Shown here: positions 1 through 11,200 of the stretch, in pieces
How positions within the stretch are numbered: position 1 is the first letter of the stretch
How the letters are laid out: each line of letters starts with the position of its first letter
Origin: Taxillus chinensis
Lineage: Eukaryota > Streptophyta > Magnoliopsida > Santalales > Loranthaceae
Assembly: GCA_023512835.1 (NCBI GenBank)
Contig: CM042090.1
Span: 8,415,343-8,479,342, forward strand
Direction: 5' to 3'
DNA length: 64,000 bases
The notes under the pieces: generated by a model
What the model was told of the DNA's origin: nothing
The model's database searches: none
Seen by the model: only the letters and a program-made list of their open reading frames with translations
Position numbers and translations under genes: made by a program

Positions 1-83
1 AAAGGCTAAACTTAGCGGACCGTGGATAGAAAAGCTAAGTGACGCAATGGGTTGAGAGGCGCAGGAAACCTGACCCCATGACA
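1..83 (+). repeat. 3' tail of the gypsy 5' LTR
   Basis: Bases 17-83 match 3100-3166 and end in CA, three bases before the primer-binding site. The rest of this LTR lies left of the window. Confidence 0.8.
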
Positions 84-85
84 AG

Positions 86-99
86 TGGTATCAGAGCAC
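86..99 (+). other. primer-binding site of the gypsy element
   Basis: TGGTATCAGAGCAC lies two bases after the LTR end. It is the usual complement of the 3' end of initiator methionine tRNA used to prime plant LTR retrotransposons. Confidence 0.8.
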
Positions 100-117
100 A
101 GTTGGTGCTAAAGTTCG

Positions 118-1230
118 GTGGAACAATCAAAAGTTCGAGACGGTGTAAAAATGACAAACGGAGGATCTGTTGTCATTAGTGGTGGCGACCACGAAGGCCG
201 CGACAAGGAGCACCACGCTAAGGAACGAAGGAGAGACAAGTCCGTTTCGAGGGAAACATGTCCGCTGGAGAGTCAGCTAGCCAAATTGGAGTTGGCGTTA
301 GCCGAACAGATGGAGGTGGTCGAGGAGCACACTGAAAGCATCAAAAAGCTGGACTCAGAGGGTGAGGAAAGCTTTGGGAGGATGCAAGGACTTCTCAACT
401 CCGTCATAGATGACATGAATTCTCGATTCGAGGGCTTGAAGGGTTCTCTAATGTCCCAAATCTTGGCGATGTAAGAGGAAATCAAAGAGATCAAGGCGGA
501 TTGGTCTCTATGCAAGATGGCGGTCACCCAAGGTGGCGTTGGCGGCCATTCCAGCTCCAAAATCGACGTGCCAAAGCCTAAAACCTTTGCTGGGTCAAGG
601 AATGCGAGGGAGTTAGACAACTTCCTCTGGACCATGGAGCAAGATTTTTGATGCCTTGAACATCATCGACGAGGCAAAGAAGGTGAAGACCGCTCCGTTA
701 TACTTAGTCGATTCGGCTATGGTGTGGTGGAGGCGACGATATGCCGACAAGGAGAGCGGCCTATGTATTATTGACAATTGGGCGGATTTCAAGCGGGAGA
801 TCAAGGCCCAGTTCTATCCCCAGAACGCGGAGGACGAGTCCCGGGCGAAACTTCAGCGCCTTACCCACAAAGGCACGGTGCGGGAGTACGTCCGCGAGTT
901 TTCAGAGCTTATCTTGGAGATCCCGGATATGTCCGCGAAGGATTCATTATTTTCCTTCATGGACGGATTGCAACAATGGGCGAAGCCGGAGTTGCAATGG
1001 AGGAATGTGCGGGACTGGCGTCGGCCATGGCGGTGGCCGAATCACTCATCGAATACAAGAAGCCGGAGAAAACCACTAGCTCTTCATCGACTTCCAAGAC
1101 GAACAGGTTCCACAAGGAGAAACGTGGGGGAGACAACCGAAGTGAAGGAAAAGGAAGACCCTTCCAACCGTCTAAGGACTTTCGCCCAAAACATTACGCG
1201 AATAGTTCTAAGGACGGGGAGAAGCCAAAG
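118..1230 (+). pseudogene. gypsy gag, broken by a stop and frameshifts
   Basis: The first open stretch (118-474) encodes a charged, coiled-coil-rich N-terminus and ends in TAA at 472-474, although the same frame continues sensibly to about 650. Homology then moves to another frame (about 655-1000), which holds the retrotransposon gag core: a WW pair near 725, then [11 protein letters not shown] and later [11 protein letters not shown]. It moves again near 1000 into the frame of the downstream pol. One nonsense change and two frame changes make this a dead gag. The capsid-type protein would package element RNA in cytoplasmic particles. Confidence 0.85.
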
Positions 1231-3099
1231 ATCTCTTGTTTCCTTTGCGAAGGCCCTCACAAGGCGTTCGAGTGCCCGAAGCGCTCCAAGCTCTCGGCGA
1301 TGATTAATGAAGACGAAGGAAGGGATGCGAGGGATCCACGACTTGGTTCCTTGCAACTCCTCAATGCAATCAAGGCGAAGGTGGAGGTGCCACCATCCGG
1401 ACGACAGAAGGGGCGCATGTACGTGCTCGCTAAGGCCAACAACCTTGAAACTAAGGCCTTGGTGGACACAGGTGCAACCAATAACTTCATCAAGGTCGAA
1501 GAAGCTCGTAGACTGGGGATAGTCTACAAGGAAGAGAAGGGCCGGTCGAAGGCGGTGAACTCCAGGCCAGGTCCAATCCATGGCGTGGCTCGAGGCGTCG
1601 AGCTAAGTATTGGCGAGTGGAGAGGCAAGGTGAATCTCTCCGTGGTGTCGATGGACGACTATCCCATGGTGCTGGGGATGGAGTTCGTTGACCAAGTGCG
1701 GACAATTCCAATTCCAAGCACCAACACGATGTGCATCATGGACGAGGGGAAAACGTGCATGGTGATGGTAATGAGGGAGGAAGAGCTCAAGGCGAAGTCT
1801 CTTTCGGCGCTCCAACTGTCTAAAGGAGTTAGGCGACAGGAGCCAACCTTCATTGCCATGGTGAAGGAAGAATGCCCAAGTGTTGGGGAGGAGCCCCCAA
1901 CCGAAGTGAAGACGGTCCTTGAAGAGTTTGGGGACGTTATGCCACCCGAACTCCCCAAACAACTTCCGCCGAAGCGGGAGGTGGACCACAAGATCGAGCT
2001 AGAGGCCGGTGCAAGGCCTACTGCTGCGGTGCCCTATCGGATGGCACCACTGGAGTTGGAGGAACTTTGGAAACAATTGAAGGACTTGTTGGATGCCGGA
2101 TTCATTCGGCCATCCAAAGCGCCATTTGGAGCACCGGTGTTGTTCCAAAAGAAGCACGGCGGGTCGATGCGGCTATGCATTGACTATAGGGCGCTAAACA
2201 AGATTAAAGTGAAGAACAACTACCCCATCCCATTAATATCCGACCTGTTTGATCAACTTGGTGCTGCGAGATGGTTCTCAAAGCTAGACTTGCGGTCGGG
2301 ATATTGGCAAGTGCGGATAGCCGAAGGTGATGAGGCAAAGACGGCGTGCGTCACAAGATATGGCTCTTACGAGTTCTTGGTGATGCCCTTTGGCCTCACA
2401 AACGCCCCTGCCACATTCTGTACGTTGATGAACCGGATCTTCCAACCATACTTGGATAGATTCGTCGTGGTGTACCTTGACGACATTGTCGTCTATAGCA
2501 AAACGTTGGAGGAACACAAGGCACACCTACGGCGGGTTTTCCAAATCTTAAGGGAGAACCAACTCTTTGTGAAGAAGGAGAAATGTGACTTTGCGAAGAA
2601 GGAGGTGCCCTTCTTGGGTCACATCATTGGCGGCAAACTAAAGATGGACAACAAGAAAGTGTTAGCCATCAAGGAATGGGAGACGCCCAAGAAAGTCCCT
2701 AAAATGCGCTCCTTCCTTGGCTTGGTTAACTACTATAGAAGATTCATCCGCGGTTATTCCCACATTGCCGCACCCTTGACGGAACTACTAAAGAAGAACA
2801 AGACTTGGGTGTGGGATGATGCTTGCCGAGAGGCATTTGAGAAGTTGAAGCAAGCCGTGACAAACGGACCGGTGATGGCACTGCCGGACCATACAAAGCC
2901 TTATGAAGTTCACACGGATGCTTCAGATTTTGCCATCGGTGGAGTTCTAATACGGAGGGGCATTCAGAGCATACGAAAGCCTGGGAACTCAATGGCACCG
3001 AACGGAGGTACGCTGCATGTAAAAGGAGATGACGGCAGTTATGCATTGCCTTCGGGTGTGGAGGCATTACTTGCTAGGGTCCAAGTTCGTGGTGAAGAC
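1231..3099 (+). pseudogene. gypsy pol: zinc knuckle, protease, reverse transcriptase, truncated RNase H
   Basis: One long frame (open from 778 to 3138) carries a CX2CX3HX4C zinc knuckle at about 1237-1275, the aspartic protease motif DTGA at 1465-1476, and a reverse transcriptase with the polymerase motif YLDD at 2473-2484, followed by the connection segment [12 protein letters not shown]. RNase H starts with [10 protein letters not shown] near 2920, is then broken by small frame changes (about 2960-3040) and stops at the junction with LTR sequence near 3100. Integrase is absent. RT similarity and domain order (RT before the missing integrase) place it in Ty3/gypsy, not Ty1/copia. Confidence 0.9.
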
Positions 3100-3166
3100 G
3101 GACTGTGGATAGTGAAGCTAAGTGGCGCAATGGGTTGAGAGGCGCACGAAACCTGACCCCGTGACA
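3100..3166 (+). repeat. 3' tail of the gypsy 3' LTR
   Basis: It matches bases 17-83 and ends in CA at 3166. It is fused directly to the RNase H remnant, so a deletion removed integrase and the upstream part of this LTR. Confidence 0.8.
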
Positions 3167-4600
3167 CTATACTATTTCATCTTGTATAATGTCATATTTC
3201 ATTAAAGAATTCACGGTGGAATAGCTAAATGTTTCAGTAAATTTGCCTATATAAAATCTAGCCAATGCTTCAAAGTTTGATATTTAATAAAATTTTTAGT
3301 CAATACACATATCTCGAGCTAAATTTGTGATCAATATTATTCCATGTATGTAAATTTATTGAAACATTTAACTATTACACAGTGAGTGCTCTTACTCACT
3401 TTATGACTCATCCCTTTTTTCCTCCAATCATTTGTTTTTTTCCCCTCTTATCATTCAATGATACGATCAAGGTGCTAAATGAAATTATAATATGAGTTGT
3501 TTAATCAAAATCAAACGATCATTATTAATTTATTATAATTGTGCTTAGTATATTGTTTTTCTATTTATTAATTATATATATAAAATTTTGATAAATAGAA
3601 AAGAAGAGTGGACTATAATTACAATCATTTGATTGTGATTGAATGATTATAATCATAGTTATATATATATTAATTATTTTAAATATGATAAGTTTATTTA
3701 GAATATGAATATTTATTATCTTTTTAAATTTACTTATTTAAAAGTTCGATATGTACGTACATTTTATGAAATTCTTGCTCTTATCGGAAATAGGAATGAG
3801 TAGGACTTTAAACGAGTTGAGTTGAACAATAAGGTGTTCGAGCTAGGTTTAGTATTATTTTTTAACGAACCAAGCCGAACGTGAACACTAAAGTACCGTG
3901 TTCATGTTCGTTCGTTAGTGTTCACGAACATTATTCATGAATACACTGACATACTTGTTCGTGGACATTACATTTTTACTTTATTCAAAAACTAAAGATA
4001 TTTGTTCTTTTAATTATTCGTAAACTAAAACACATAATTATCTAAAATTTATAAACAAATTAATTTGTTCGTTCGTTTTTTGCGAAATCAAAAGGTTTTA
4101 CGTCCATTGATAATTTGTGAACTAAAATACTAATTATTCAAAAATTATAAATAAAAATGCTTGTTTATTTATTTGTGAATTCAATTCTTTAATTCGCTTG
4201 TTCGTTTGTCCATAAACAACTAGTCGTGAACATTTGTTAATGAATGTAATTATTGAAGTTCTCAAATATTGTTCGTGAATGCATATTCACAAATATGATT
4301 AGTGAATGCATGTTTGTAAACATAAATGGGCCTTGTTCATGTTGTTTATTTATATTCATGAATAATTTTTTTTAATCGTATATCACTTCTTTTTAAACAA
4401 ACAAACATAAACAATATTTGATGGAACCGAATATTTATTTGTTTGTCAATTTTTGATTTATATGCAAAAATCAAAAACAAGTTTAATTTGTCAAATATTA
4501 ATTTGTTTGTCAATGTTTGTGAATTTTCAATTTTTGGTTAATTTGCTTTCACTTGTTTCGTATTCATTCCATGAAATCCTCATGTGGAGATGGTTTTTTC
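3167..4600. repeat. AT-rich arm of duplicated unit A
   Basis: It is nearly identical to 30596-32030 and 46455-48700 and more diverged from 16390-17780. It holds no gene. At about 3780-4440 lies a family of short GTTCGTGAACA-like direct and inverted motifs, which looks like an old non-autonomous transposon. The rest is AT-rich spacer. Confidence 0.8.
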
Positions 4601-4631
4601 TCTCAGTTAAATATATTAATTTGGACAACAC

Positions 4632-5111
4632 ATGCATTTCCATCTTTTTTCAAAAAGAAAAACGAAAAGAGAGATAGGAAAAAGTTTGAAACAATTAATT
4701 TCAACAGAGGCGGAAATGATAGTTGAGGAAGCAGATGATATTGCAGAAGTGGTGGAGAAGGTAGCCACAGTGGCAGAGAAGGTAAGTGCTGACGTGGCAG
4801 ATGGAAAGCTCAAGGATGCTGTCATGTTTGTTGAAAGCGTTTCCAAAGAGACAGCTAAAGATGCCCAGCTCACCAAACAATTTATTCACAAGGTATGTAG
4901 ATACCTAAAAATTCATTAGGTATCTATATATATATATATAAACACACACTATATAATTTCTTAAATATAATATTTTAAAAAAACTGGTGGATTGTGTTTA
5001 CTAAATTTGTATACATAGGTTGAGGACATGAAGCAAGATTTGGACGACCTCCGGAGCATTATGGGTGAGCCCTTCACCCACAAGACAACAAAGAAGGAAT
5101 CTACAAACTGA
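4632..5111 (+). CDS. small acidic two-exon hypothetical protein, copy A
   Basis: Exon 1 is 4632-4892 (ends before GTATGT) and exon 2 is 5019-5111 (after ATAG), joined in phase, giving about 117 residues. The protein is rich in E, K, V and A and is probably a helical pair: EEADDIAEVVEKVATVAEKV, then a second amphipathic stretch, then VEDMKQDLDDL. This resembles the C-terminal part of a plant plastid-targeted hypothetical family with a conserved ADDLPE-type turn, recalled from general knowledge. Copy A lacks five residues at that turn (a 15-base in-frame deletion relative to copy C). No transit peptide is visible, so the first exon(s) may be lost and the start is uncertain. It converges on the NLR of the unit. 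Confidence 0.5.
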
Positions 5112-6020
5112 AAGGTGTCCATCAAGGCTACTACGCCAGCGTGAAGGCACTCTCTCAATAATTATTTATGCAAGAAGAATATAAAGGAAATAGCCAAAGC
5201 TAATGATTACTGTATAAATTAGAAGCGTAGGCATGTATGGTTGTCATTAACCATCTATCAGTGGGAAATGATGCAAATATGAAAGGTCATTGAAAAAAAG
5301 AAAAAGAAAATGGGATGGACATAAATAAATTGCAAGAATTAGGCAATGATTTAAACTTTTAACTAATCAAGAAATAAAAGAAATATTTCTTATATTTTCA
5401 CAATTCAATTCAATTCAATCCCATCAGCAACAATTTCTTACTACCCTGGAAATATCAATAACAACCGACTTGTAATTAACTTCAGAAAATTCGAGGATGT
5501 CATAATAAATTATATCGACGGAATTTTTGGGAAGTCCAAGTTGTGGAGCTAGTGGGGAATCCTGTTTGTGTTTGTACTGAACGCACATACAGATTTGACA
5601 TTTTAATTTGTGCATCGCTGAAAAATATAATTTTGAATGTGGTCATGAAGTTGGATTGCTTTGGCAATTGGCATTCTTCACGATGAACAGGGGGCATAAA
5701 TATTACATACATAATGATATAACAACCTATATCTTTATCTATGGAGTTTTTGAAGGAAAAATTTAAATGGTAAACTAATTAAGAAAATGGAAACAAGAAA
5801 AGAAAGGCCTATAAAATCTGCGAGTCTATGGAAAATCTTGTATTTATTTATGTATTAATTTATTGTGTGAGGGTGGGGAGGGAGGAAGAAGAAACTAGAA
5901 AGTGGGGAAGGAAAACAAAACTGTAAGCATTAATATAATACTTCTGGTTGGCAGCATTAACGAAAATCAAATGATTAGAACGTCCGCAAATATTTTACAA
6001 ATTCCATTTTGAGCCCATTA
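5112..6020. other. spacer shared between units, no recognised gene
   Basis: It is AT-rich and repeated at 18329-19480, 32552-33360 and 49249-49980. On the - strand a short reading frame (5424-5615) recurs in units C and D but is not recognised and is interrupted in B. Confidence 0.5.
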
Positions 6021-6375
6021 AAAATTTTCACACCGAAACGCCTTGCGTCTGATTCGAAATCGGTATTTATTTTATCAATTACGTGGTGCAAAAATACTGA
6101 GTAGCAAGCAACGTCGCGTAAGGGTCATCAGTTTGCACCATGGAAGCCACTTTGTTGTCTCGAGTTGTTACTATAATTTTGCTCCCCGGTGCTCCCACTC
6201 GAAATGGGGATCGAAGAGGGGCCCAATCTTGATAGTAGTTCCAGGTCCACACATCGTCCAATACAAGTAGGAACCTTTTTCCTCCTACTACTTCCTTGAG
6301 TTCAGACTGAAGTTGATTCAGTCCGCTGGAATCGGAGGCTCGGGAAGTGAATGACTCAACAATATCCCTCATGAT
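6021..6375 (-). pseudogene. NBS relic of an NLR, unit A
   Basis: The fragment begins abruptly at MRDI, in what would be RNBS-A, and holds kinase-2 (FLLVLDDVW) and RNBS-B (KIIVTTRD). It lacks the coiled coil, P-loop, GLPL, RNBS-D and MHD motifs. A 25-base deletion relative to relics B and C shifts the frame after VQTDDP. Beyond it the sequence jumps to the linker NGLKME that normally follows the MHD motif, so a large internal deletion is shared by all four relics. It is non-functional as an NLR; transcription is unknown. Confidence 0.88.
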
Positions 6376-6391
6376 GCGACTTGCATGATGC

Positions 6392-6417
6392 GACTAATAG
6401 ACTGAAGTCTATTAGTC
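6392..6417. repeat. perfect 11-bp stem-loop at the relic breakpoint, unit A
   Basis: Arms GACTAATAGAC and GTCTATTAGTC flank a TGAA loop. It lies about 20 bases from the truncated start of the NBS relic. Confidence 0.8.
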
Positions 6418-6419
6418 AT

Positions 6420-7079
6420 TTGGGTAAATGGATTGTGCAGGAAAGGAGGCCGCATTTTTCTCTGCTAGCATAGATGTGTTTTATTTATTGTTGCTCCTCT
6501 ACTTGCATTTGGGGCCTTTTGCCTGCTAATTCTTCTAACTGGCCAATATTTCAACTTGGAAAGGGAAGACGGAAAATGTTTGAGAATTCTAGCTACCTTA
6601 AATATCAAAATATATTCGTTTGTAACAGAAGGTGCTTTTGTCTGGATGGTATTTGTTGTTGTTTTTTTTGTTGTTCTGCTGTGGCTTGCAGATTTTGGTG
6701 GGCAGATTGCTCACTGCCTGATCTGTGTTGGAAGCATTTAATAGTTTTTAGGAGGTGCAACTTCCCCAGGCTGCTGTATACCGATTCATGGAGCTTCTTT
6801 ATTTCCACCTGCAGGATTTAGAAATAACCTTGTCAGATTTATGCAGTTATTTTGCAAAAGCTAGGCTTCTTTTGATTTTGCAGCAGAAACAAAAGCTCCT
6901 GGCGCTTCTGTAGATTTTCGATGCTGCAACAATAACAAAGCTTGATTAAATGAAAAAGAAACAGTAGAAATAAAACAAGCCCACTGCTATTTCCCTTCCA
7001 TTTTCTCTAACCAGTACTTACAATCTGTCCATTTTAAAATAAGCCCACAACTATTTCTTACAGTAGTTTTAATTACATC
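6420..7079 (-). other. probable 3' untranslated/flanking sequence of the PPR relic
   Basis: The block is conserved in units A, C and D and partly in B. It lies directly downstream of the PPR C-terminus on the - strand. An open frame on the + strand with hydrophobic runs is probably chance. Confidence 0.4.
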
Positions 7080-7905
7080 CTTCGCTAAGCTTTGGTGCCA
7101 AGCTAGTAGCTCTAGCATTTATACAAATCTCGTGAAAATGGTTTTCAATCTTTGCCTGATACAAACTCTTCCACGTTCCCATCCACCTCCACTGAGCTGC
7201 ATCCTAGGGTCTTCTTCATGCTCATGCTTCTTATGAGTTTCCTCATCTCTGCAACCCCATTCCACATCCCAAGGCCTGCAAAAATATTTGAAAGCAACAC
7301 AAAATTGCCTGTGTCATCTGGCTCAATGCAGCCAAGGCAATTACAAGATCTCTATGAGCCCTGCAAGAACTTAACAAAGAACCCCAAATTTCAGCATCAA
7401 GTTTCACTGGCATCTCTTAAACCATTGGAAAGGGTGATCAAGGCATCCTGCGCATCCAAGAAAGTCTATAAACTAGCAATCATAGTGCTCAATCTCTGGT
7501 TCAATAAGGTAGTTGTTTCTCATGGAGCCGAAGTAACTTAGTCCCTCGCTCAAAAAAAAAAAAAAAGAAGTTACGCCATTTGATTGAACTTTGGCTTCAC
7601 GGGACCTCCCATGATTTGCAAGCCATGCAATTATTCTATAATAAGAGATCACATCTCTATTGGGCATTTGATCAAACAACCATTTTAAAGCTTGTTCTAT
7701 GCTTCCACATTTGGCGTAAATTTCAATCAAAGCATTACAGATATATGTCTTCGATCTGCAAGAAACCATTCCTATGACGAGAAACCATTCAATCAAAGCA
7801 TTACAGATCGTCCTCTCGGGCATTTCCTCAAACAATGCCCTGGTCTTCCTCGTCTGCCCCAATCTCACATGACAAAAAATTACCTATCGGAGAATTCGAG
7901 AACGT
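7080..7905 (-). pseudogene. PPR protein relic (PLS type, E motif)
   Basis: On the - strand, 7473-7868 encodes recognisable pentatricopeptide motifs (YICNALIEIYAKCGSIEQA, then FDQMPNRDVISY, then GLSYFGSM). From about 7340 to 7080 follow fragments of the E motif and of the C-terminus seen more clearly in unit C. Frameshifts, a poly-A/T tract near 7550 and an internal duplication (CATTCAATCAAAGCATTACAG-like, 7730-7800) break it. PPR proteins bind organellar RNA; this copy cannot encode one. It was probably carried along when the NLR unit duplicated. Confidence 0.85.
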
Positions 7906-8105
7906 GACAACTGTTTAATGGATTAAAAATGCATTGAATTTTTTTGGTCGAAGAGCCATTTTGGTTTTGGTATATTTTTGTTAATATGTATGTATTATGG
8001 TCACATTATTAAACCCCATATTATGAAATTTATCATGCCTCCATCAACTATTTTGTGATTGAATTAAATTTGGGAACACCTATAATTATGTTTATCATCT
8101 TATAA

Positions 8106-8108
<3 letters not shown>

Positions 8109-8153
<45 letters not shown>
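8109..8153. repeat. TA microsatellite
   Basis: About 45 bases of alternating A and T. Shorter versions occur at the same place in units C (35465) and D (51115). Confidence 0.95.
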
Positions 8154-8159
<6 letters not shown>

Positions 8160-8232
8160 CAAATTGGATGTTACAACATGCATTGGGAGTAACATGATTA
8201 ATTGGAAGTAACAAATAAATTAAAACTAGAGG

Positions 8233-11200
8233 TTACAAATATGGCACGATGATGGACCTGCAAATCAGGAACGGACTATTATTAATATCGACACGAGGAA
8301 TAAACTTGACTTTGGGCCAATATCGTCCTGTATCCTTTGCGAATTCGGGAGCCAACAGCGGACAACGATCGATTCGTAAATCGAAAAGCGATGGAGGCAG
8401 CAACTGGTCTGGGATGGATGTCAAACCTGGGCAATGCCCGATGTATAAAGTGCGAAGCGATGATGGAGGCAGCAACTGGTCTGGGATGGATGTCAAACCT
8501 GGGCAATCCTCGATATATAGTTCTTCGAGAGAGGTGAGGTTTTGAAAGGACTCCGGGGACAACTTTTTGAAATGCTGTATAGTTAGTTCAGTTAAGGAGG
8601 AAGGCAACGGAACACTGAAGAGCTGCTCGTCATTGGGGCCGCCGGCACCGCCTCTAATGTGAAGAGAGCGTAAGTTGGGGGGGGAGTGAGTTTGGGCCAC
8701 CCTGTTGAATGGAAAGGAGGCCTGCTGGCCAATCAACAATTTTCAAAATTTCAAGAGCGGAGAGATGGTGGACGGAGATGGACAGTTCCCCCAGATTCTC
8801 ACAGAATACTATCGTCAGAGACTTGAGACGAGGGCATATGCCCTCCGGCAGGGATTTCAGTTTTGGACACTGGCATATGGCTACTGAAGTAAAAGCGGCG
8901 GTGCCTACTAATGACTCCAGATTCACACAACTCATTATATTCAGATGCTTACGCGAGTGCTGTAGAGGCATTTCATTCCCACCCATGGCCATGGAGGATG
9001 ACGACGACGACGACGACGACGATGATACTGATGAAAGGCACGTGAGCAAAACGCAACTCCAAATTTCCAATACTTCCAGGGTGGGTGGGAAACAAATATC
9101 TGTGAGGCTGCAACGCTGTATTACCAAGTTCCGAAGAGAGGTGAGGCTGTGCATGTCACTCGGCAGTTTCTCCAGCTTATCACATTCCCTTAAACTCAAT
9201 ACCTCAAGCCCGCAAGGCAACCCCAGATACTGTTGCTTCCCCCGCTTCTCTTCATCTTCTTCTTTTTCTGATATATCCGTGTCTCTGTTCGCGCCATCTT
9301 CTTCACCGCGTTGTGGTACTAAGCAAACCAGTTGGCGGCATTCTTCCACCTCCAAAACACGTAGGGAGTTGAGAAAGTCAGACTTTTGTTTCTGTAAAAT
9401 TAATCCCCCAATCTCCATCTCCCCATCATCCATCTTCCACAATGATGTCAGTTCAGCACACCTACGAATCCTCAGCTTTTCAAGTTTCGGCAGCCCCTGC
9501 AGAACTACTCCCGGAAGATGCGTGAGCTGTGGAATGCTTGTCATCTCCAAGGCTGTAAGGGAGCCGAGCATCATCATTTGGGGATGAGCCTCCACCACAT
9601 TTTTATTACTAATCATCCTTGCTGCAGATCCAACAGCTTCTACCACATCCACCTTCTCAATATTCAACCTAGTTAACAACGGCAACAATTGACTTGCATC
9701 TCCATCTTCCTTTAAACGCTCCATCAACTCCACTTTGCATTCTCCAATAATCATCTCTAAGATAGACTTCCTTGGAAGTGCAACCAACAATTCATCACAT
9801 TTTCTAACTTTTAACTTCTGTAAACTTATACCATCTGGTAAGCGCCCCAATAATTTTGGACAATTTATAAGATGCAACTCTTGCAGACAAGCAAAACGAC
9901 AGCCGTCACCAGCAGGATACGACCAGATGGACCAATTCTCCATACACTCAAATTTCAAAATCTTCAGTGATGGAAAAGCTCCTCTCTCCTTCCCATAAAA
10001 TTCTTCCCCCACGCACTCTATACCAGCCATGTTTCTAATTTGAATTTCTTTCAAAACCGGCAGCTTTCCTAGGGGTGGCAATGAGGTGCACTTTTTACAA
10101 TTCGCTAACTCTATCACCTTCATTTTTGAGAACCTATCATCCCCAACCCAATCAGGGAACCAAAGACCACCGTAGCCATTGATAGTTAATTTTTCCAATT
10201 GTTTGTGTGGTTGCAACTCTTCCAAGACATGGAAAGAATGCCCCGTGCCTTGTAAATCACCATGATTAGGATTCCACTTTAATTCCACTGACCGTAGGCC
10301 TTCTTTACTCATTAACTTCGCTTCTCTTGCCTCTTTCGAATCACCAACATTTTCGAGAAATGAGATTGAGATACCCCCTTTCAGATGTGACAAAGACTTC
10401 AATTGATCAATGCCTTGCTCCGATCCTTTGCCTACAATGAAATTAGATAGCTTTTGGAGGCTAGTAAGTTTGCCCATTTCCGCCGGCATGGCAACCAATT
10501 TATTTCGACCAGAGCAATTGAGGATCCTTAAATTTACGAGCTTCCTCATTTGTGTGGGCAATTCCCTAAGCCTCTCACACCCTTGTAATCTTAGTGCCTG
10601 CAAATTATAAAGACGGCTTGTTGATTCTGGCAATTTTGTAATATAAGTGTAAGAAAGGTCGACAAGCCTTATATGTATTAAATCACCGATGTCTTCTGGA
10701 AGTTCTCTAACAGAATTACAACTTAAGCAAAGCACCCGAAGATATTTTAATTTCATCACCAATTGGAGTGGAACATAACTCGTTAAATCACACATCCCAT
10801 TTTTCGGATCAAATGATCGGAATGTCCGCAAATATTTTATCCTTTCGAAAGCCTCAAATTTCATTTTGAGTCCATCAAGACGGCGATACGACGAATAACG
10901 AGCTCGTTCGTGGCTGCTATCTATTTTAAGCTTTCCATCAACCTTGAAACATGACTTACCAGCTACAATTTCAGCCATATCACTAATCAAGTCATGCATC
11001 ACAAATCGAGACGGATTTTTGGGCGACAGTTGGAAAAGTGATCGAGACACAAATTCACCAAAATATTTAGCACCCGTATCCTCTACTTGTTCACCTCTTC
11101 CTGGCAAAACTAAACTTTCAGCCATCCACAACAACACCACCTCCTTTTCCCCAAATTCATAGTCCTCTGGGAGCACAGAGCAATAGGAAAAACACCGTTT

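Larger units (their letters stand above)
1..3166 (+). mobile_element. Ty3/gypsy LTR retrotransposon, internally deleted, 5' end outside window
   Basis: The element shows, in order, the tail of a 5' LTR, a primer-binding site, gag, protease, reverse transcriptase, the start of RNase H and then directly the tail of a 3' LTR. Integrase and most of RNase H and of the 3' LTR are missing, so it cannot move by itself. The 67 bases before base 83 and before base 3166 match with about six differences; both end in CA. Sequence right of 3166 (CTATACTATTTCATC) continues exactly as the uninterrupted arms near 30596, 46455 and 16390, so the right boundary is fixed by comparison with empty sites. CTATA is the likely 5-bp target duplication, but the left copy lies outside the window. 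Confidence 0.9.

Noticed and set aside
1084..1581. - strand frames over the gypsy gag/pol region
   Set aside because: Shadows of the + strand polyprotein.
3780..4440. Repeated GTTCGTGAACA-type motifs as a possible CRISPR-like or regulatory array
   Set aside because: Spacing and orientation are irregular and the block recurs in all unit arms; it fits an old plant repeat.
6421..6821. Hydrophobic + strand frame conserved in units A, C and D, resembling a membrane protein
   Set aside because: It sits antisense to the 3' flank of the PPR relic, its start varies with a TTTA microsatellite, and its conservation is explained by recent duplication.
8709..9587. Long + strand open frames over NLR-1 (also 11748-12695, 36133-36999, 39250-40014, 51718-52416, 54835-55605)
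   Set aside because: They are antisense shadows of real NLR coding sequence, recurring at homologous places only because the NLRs are paralogues.
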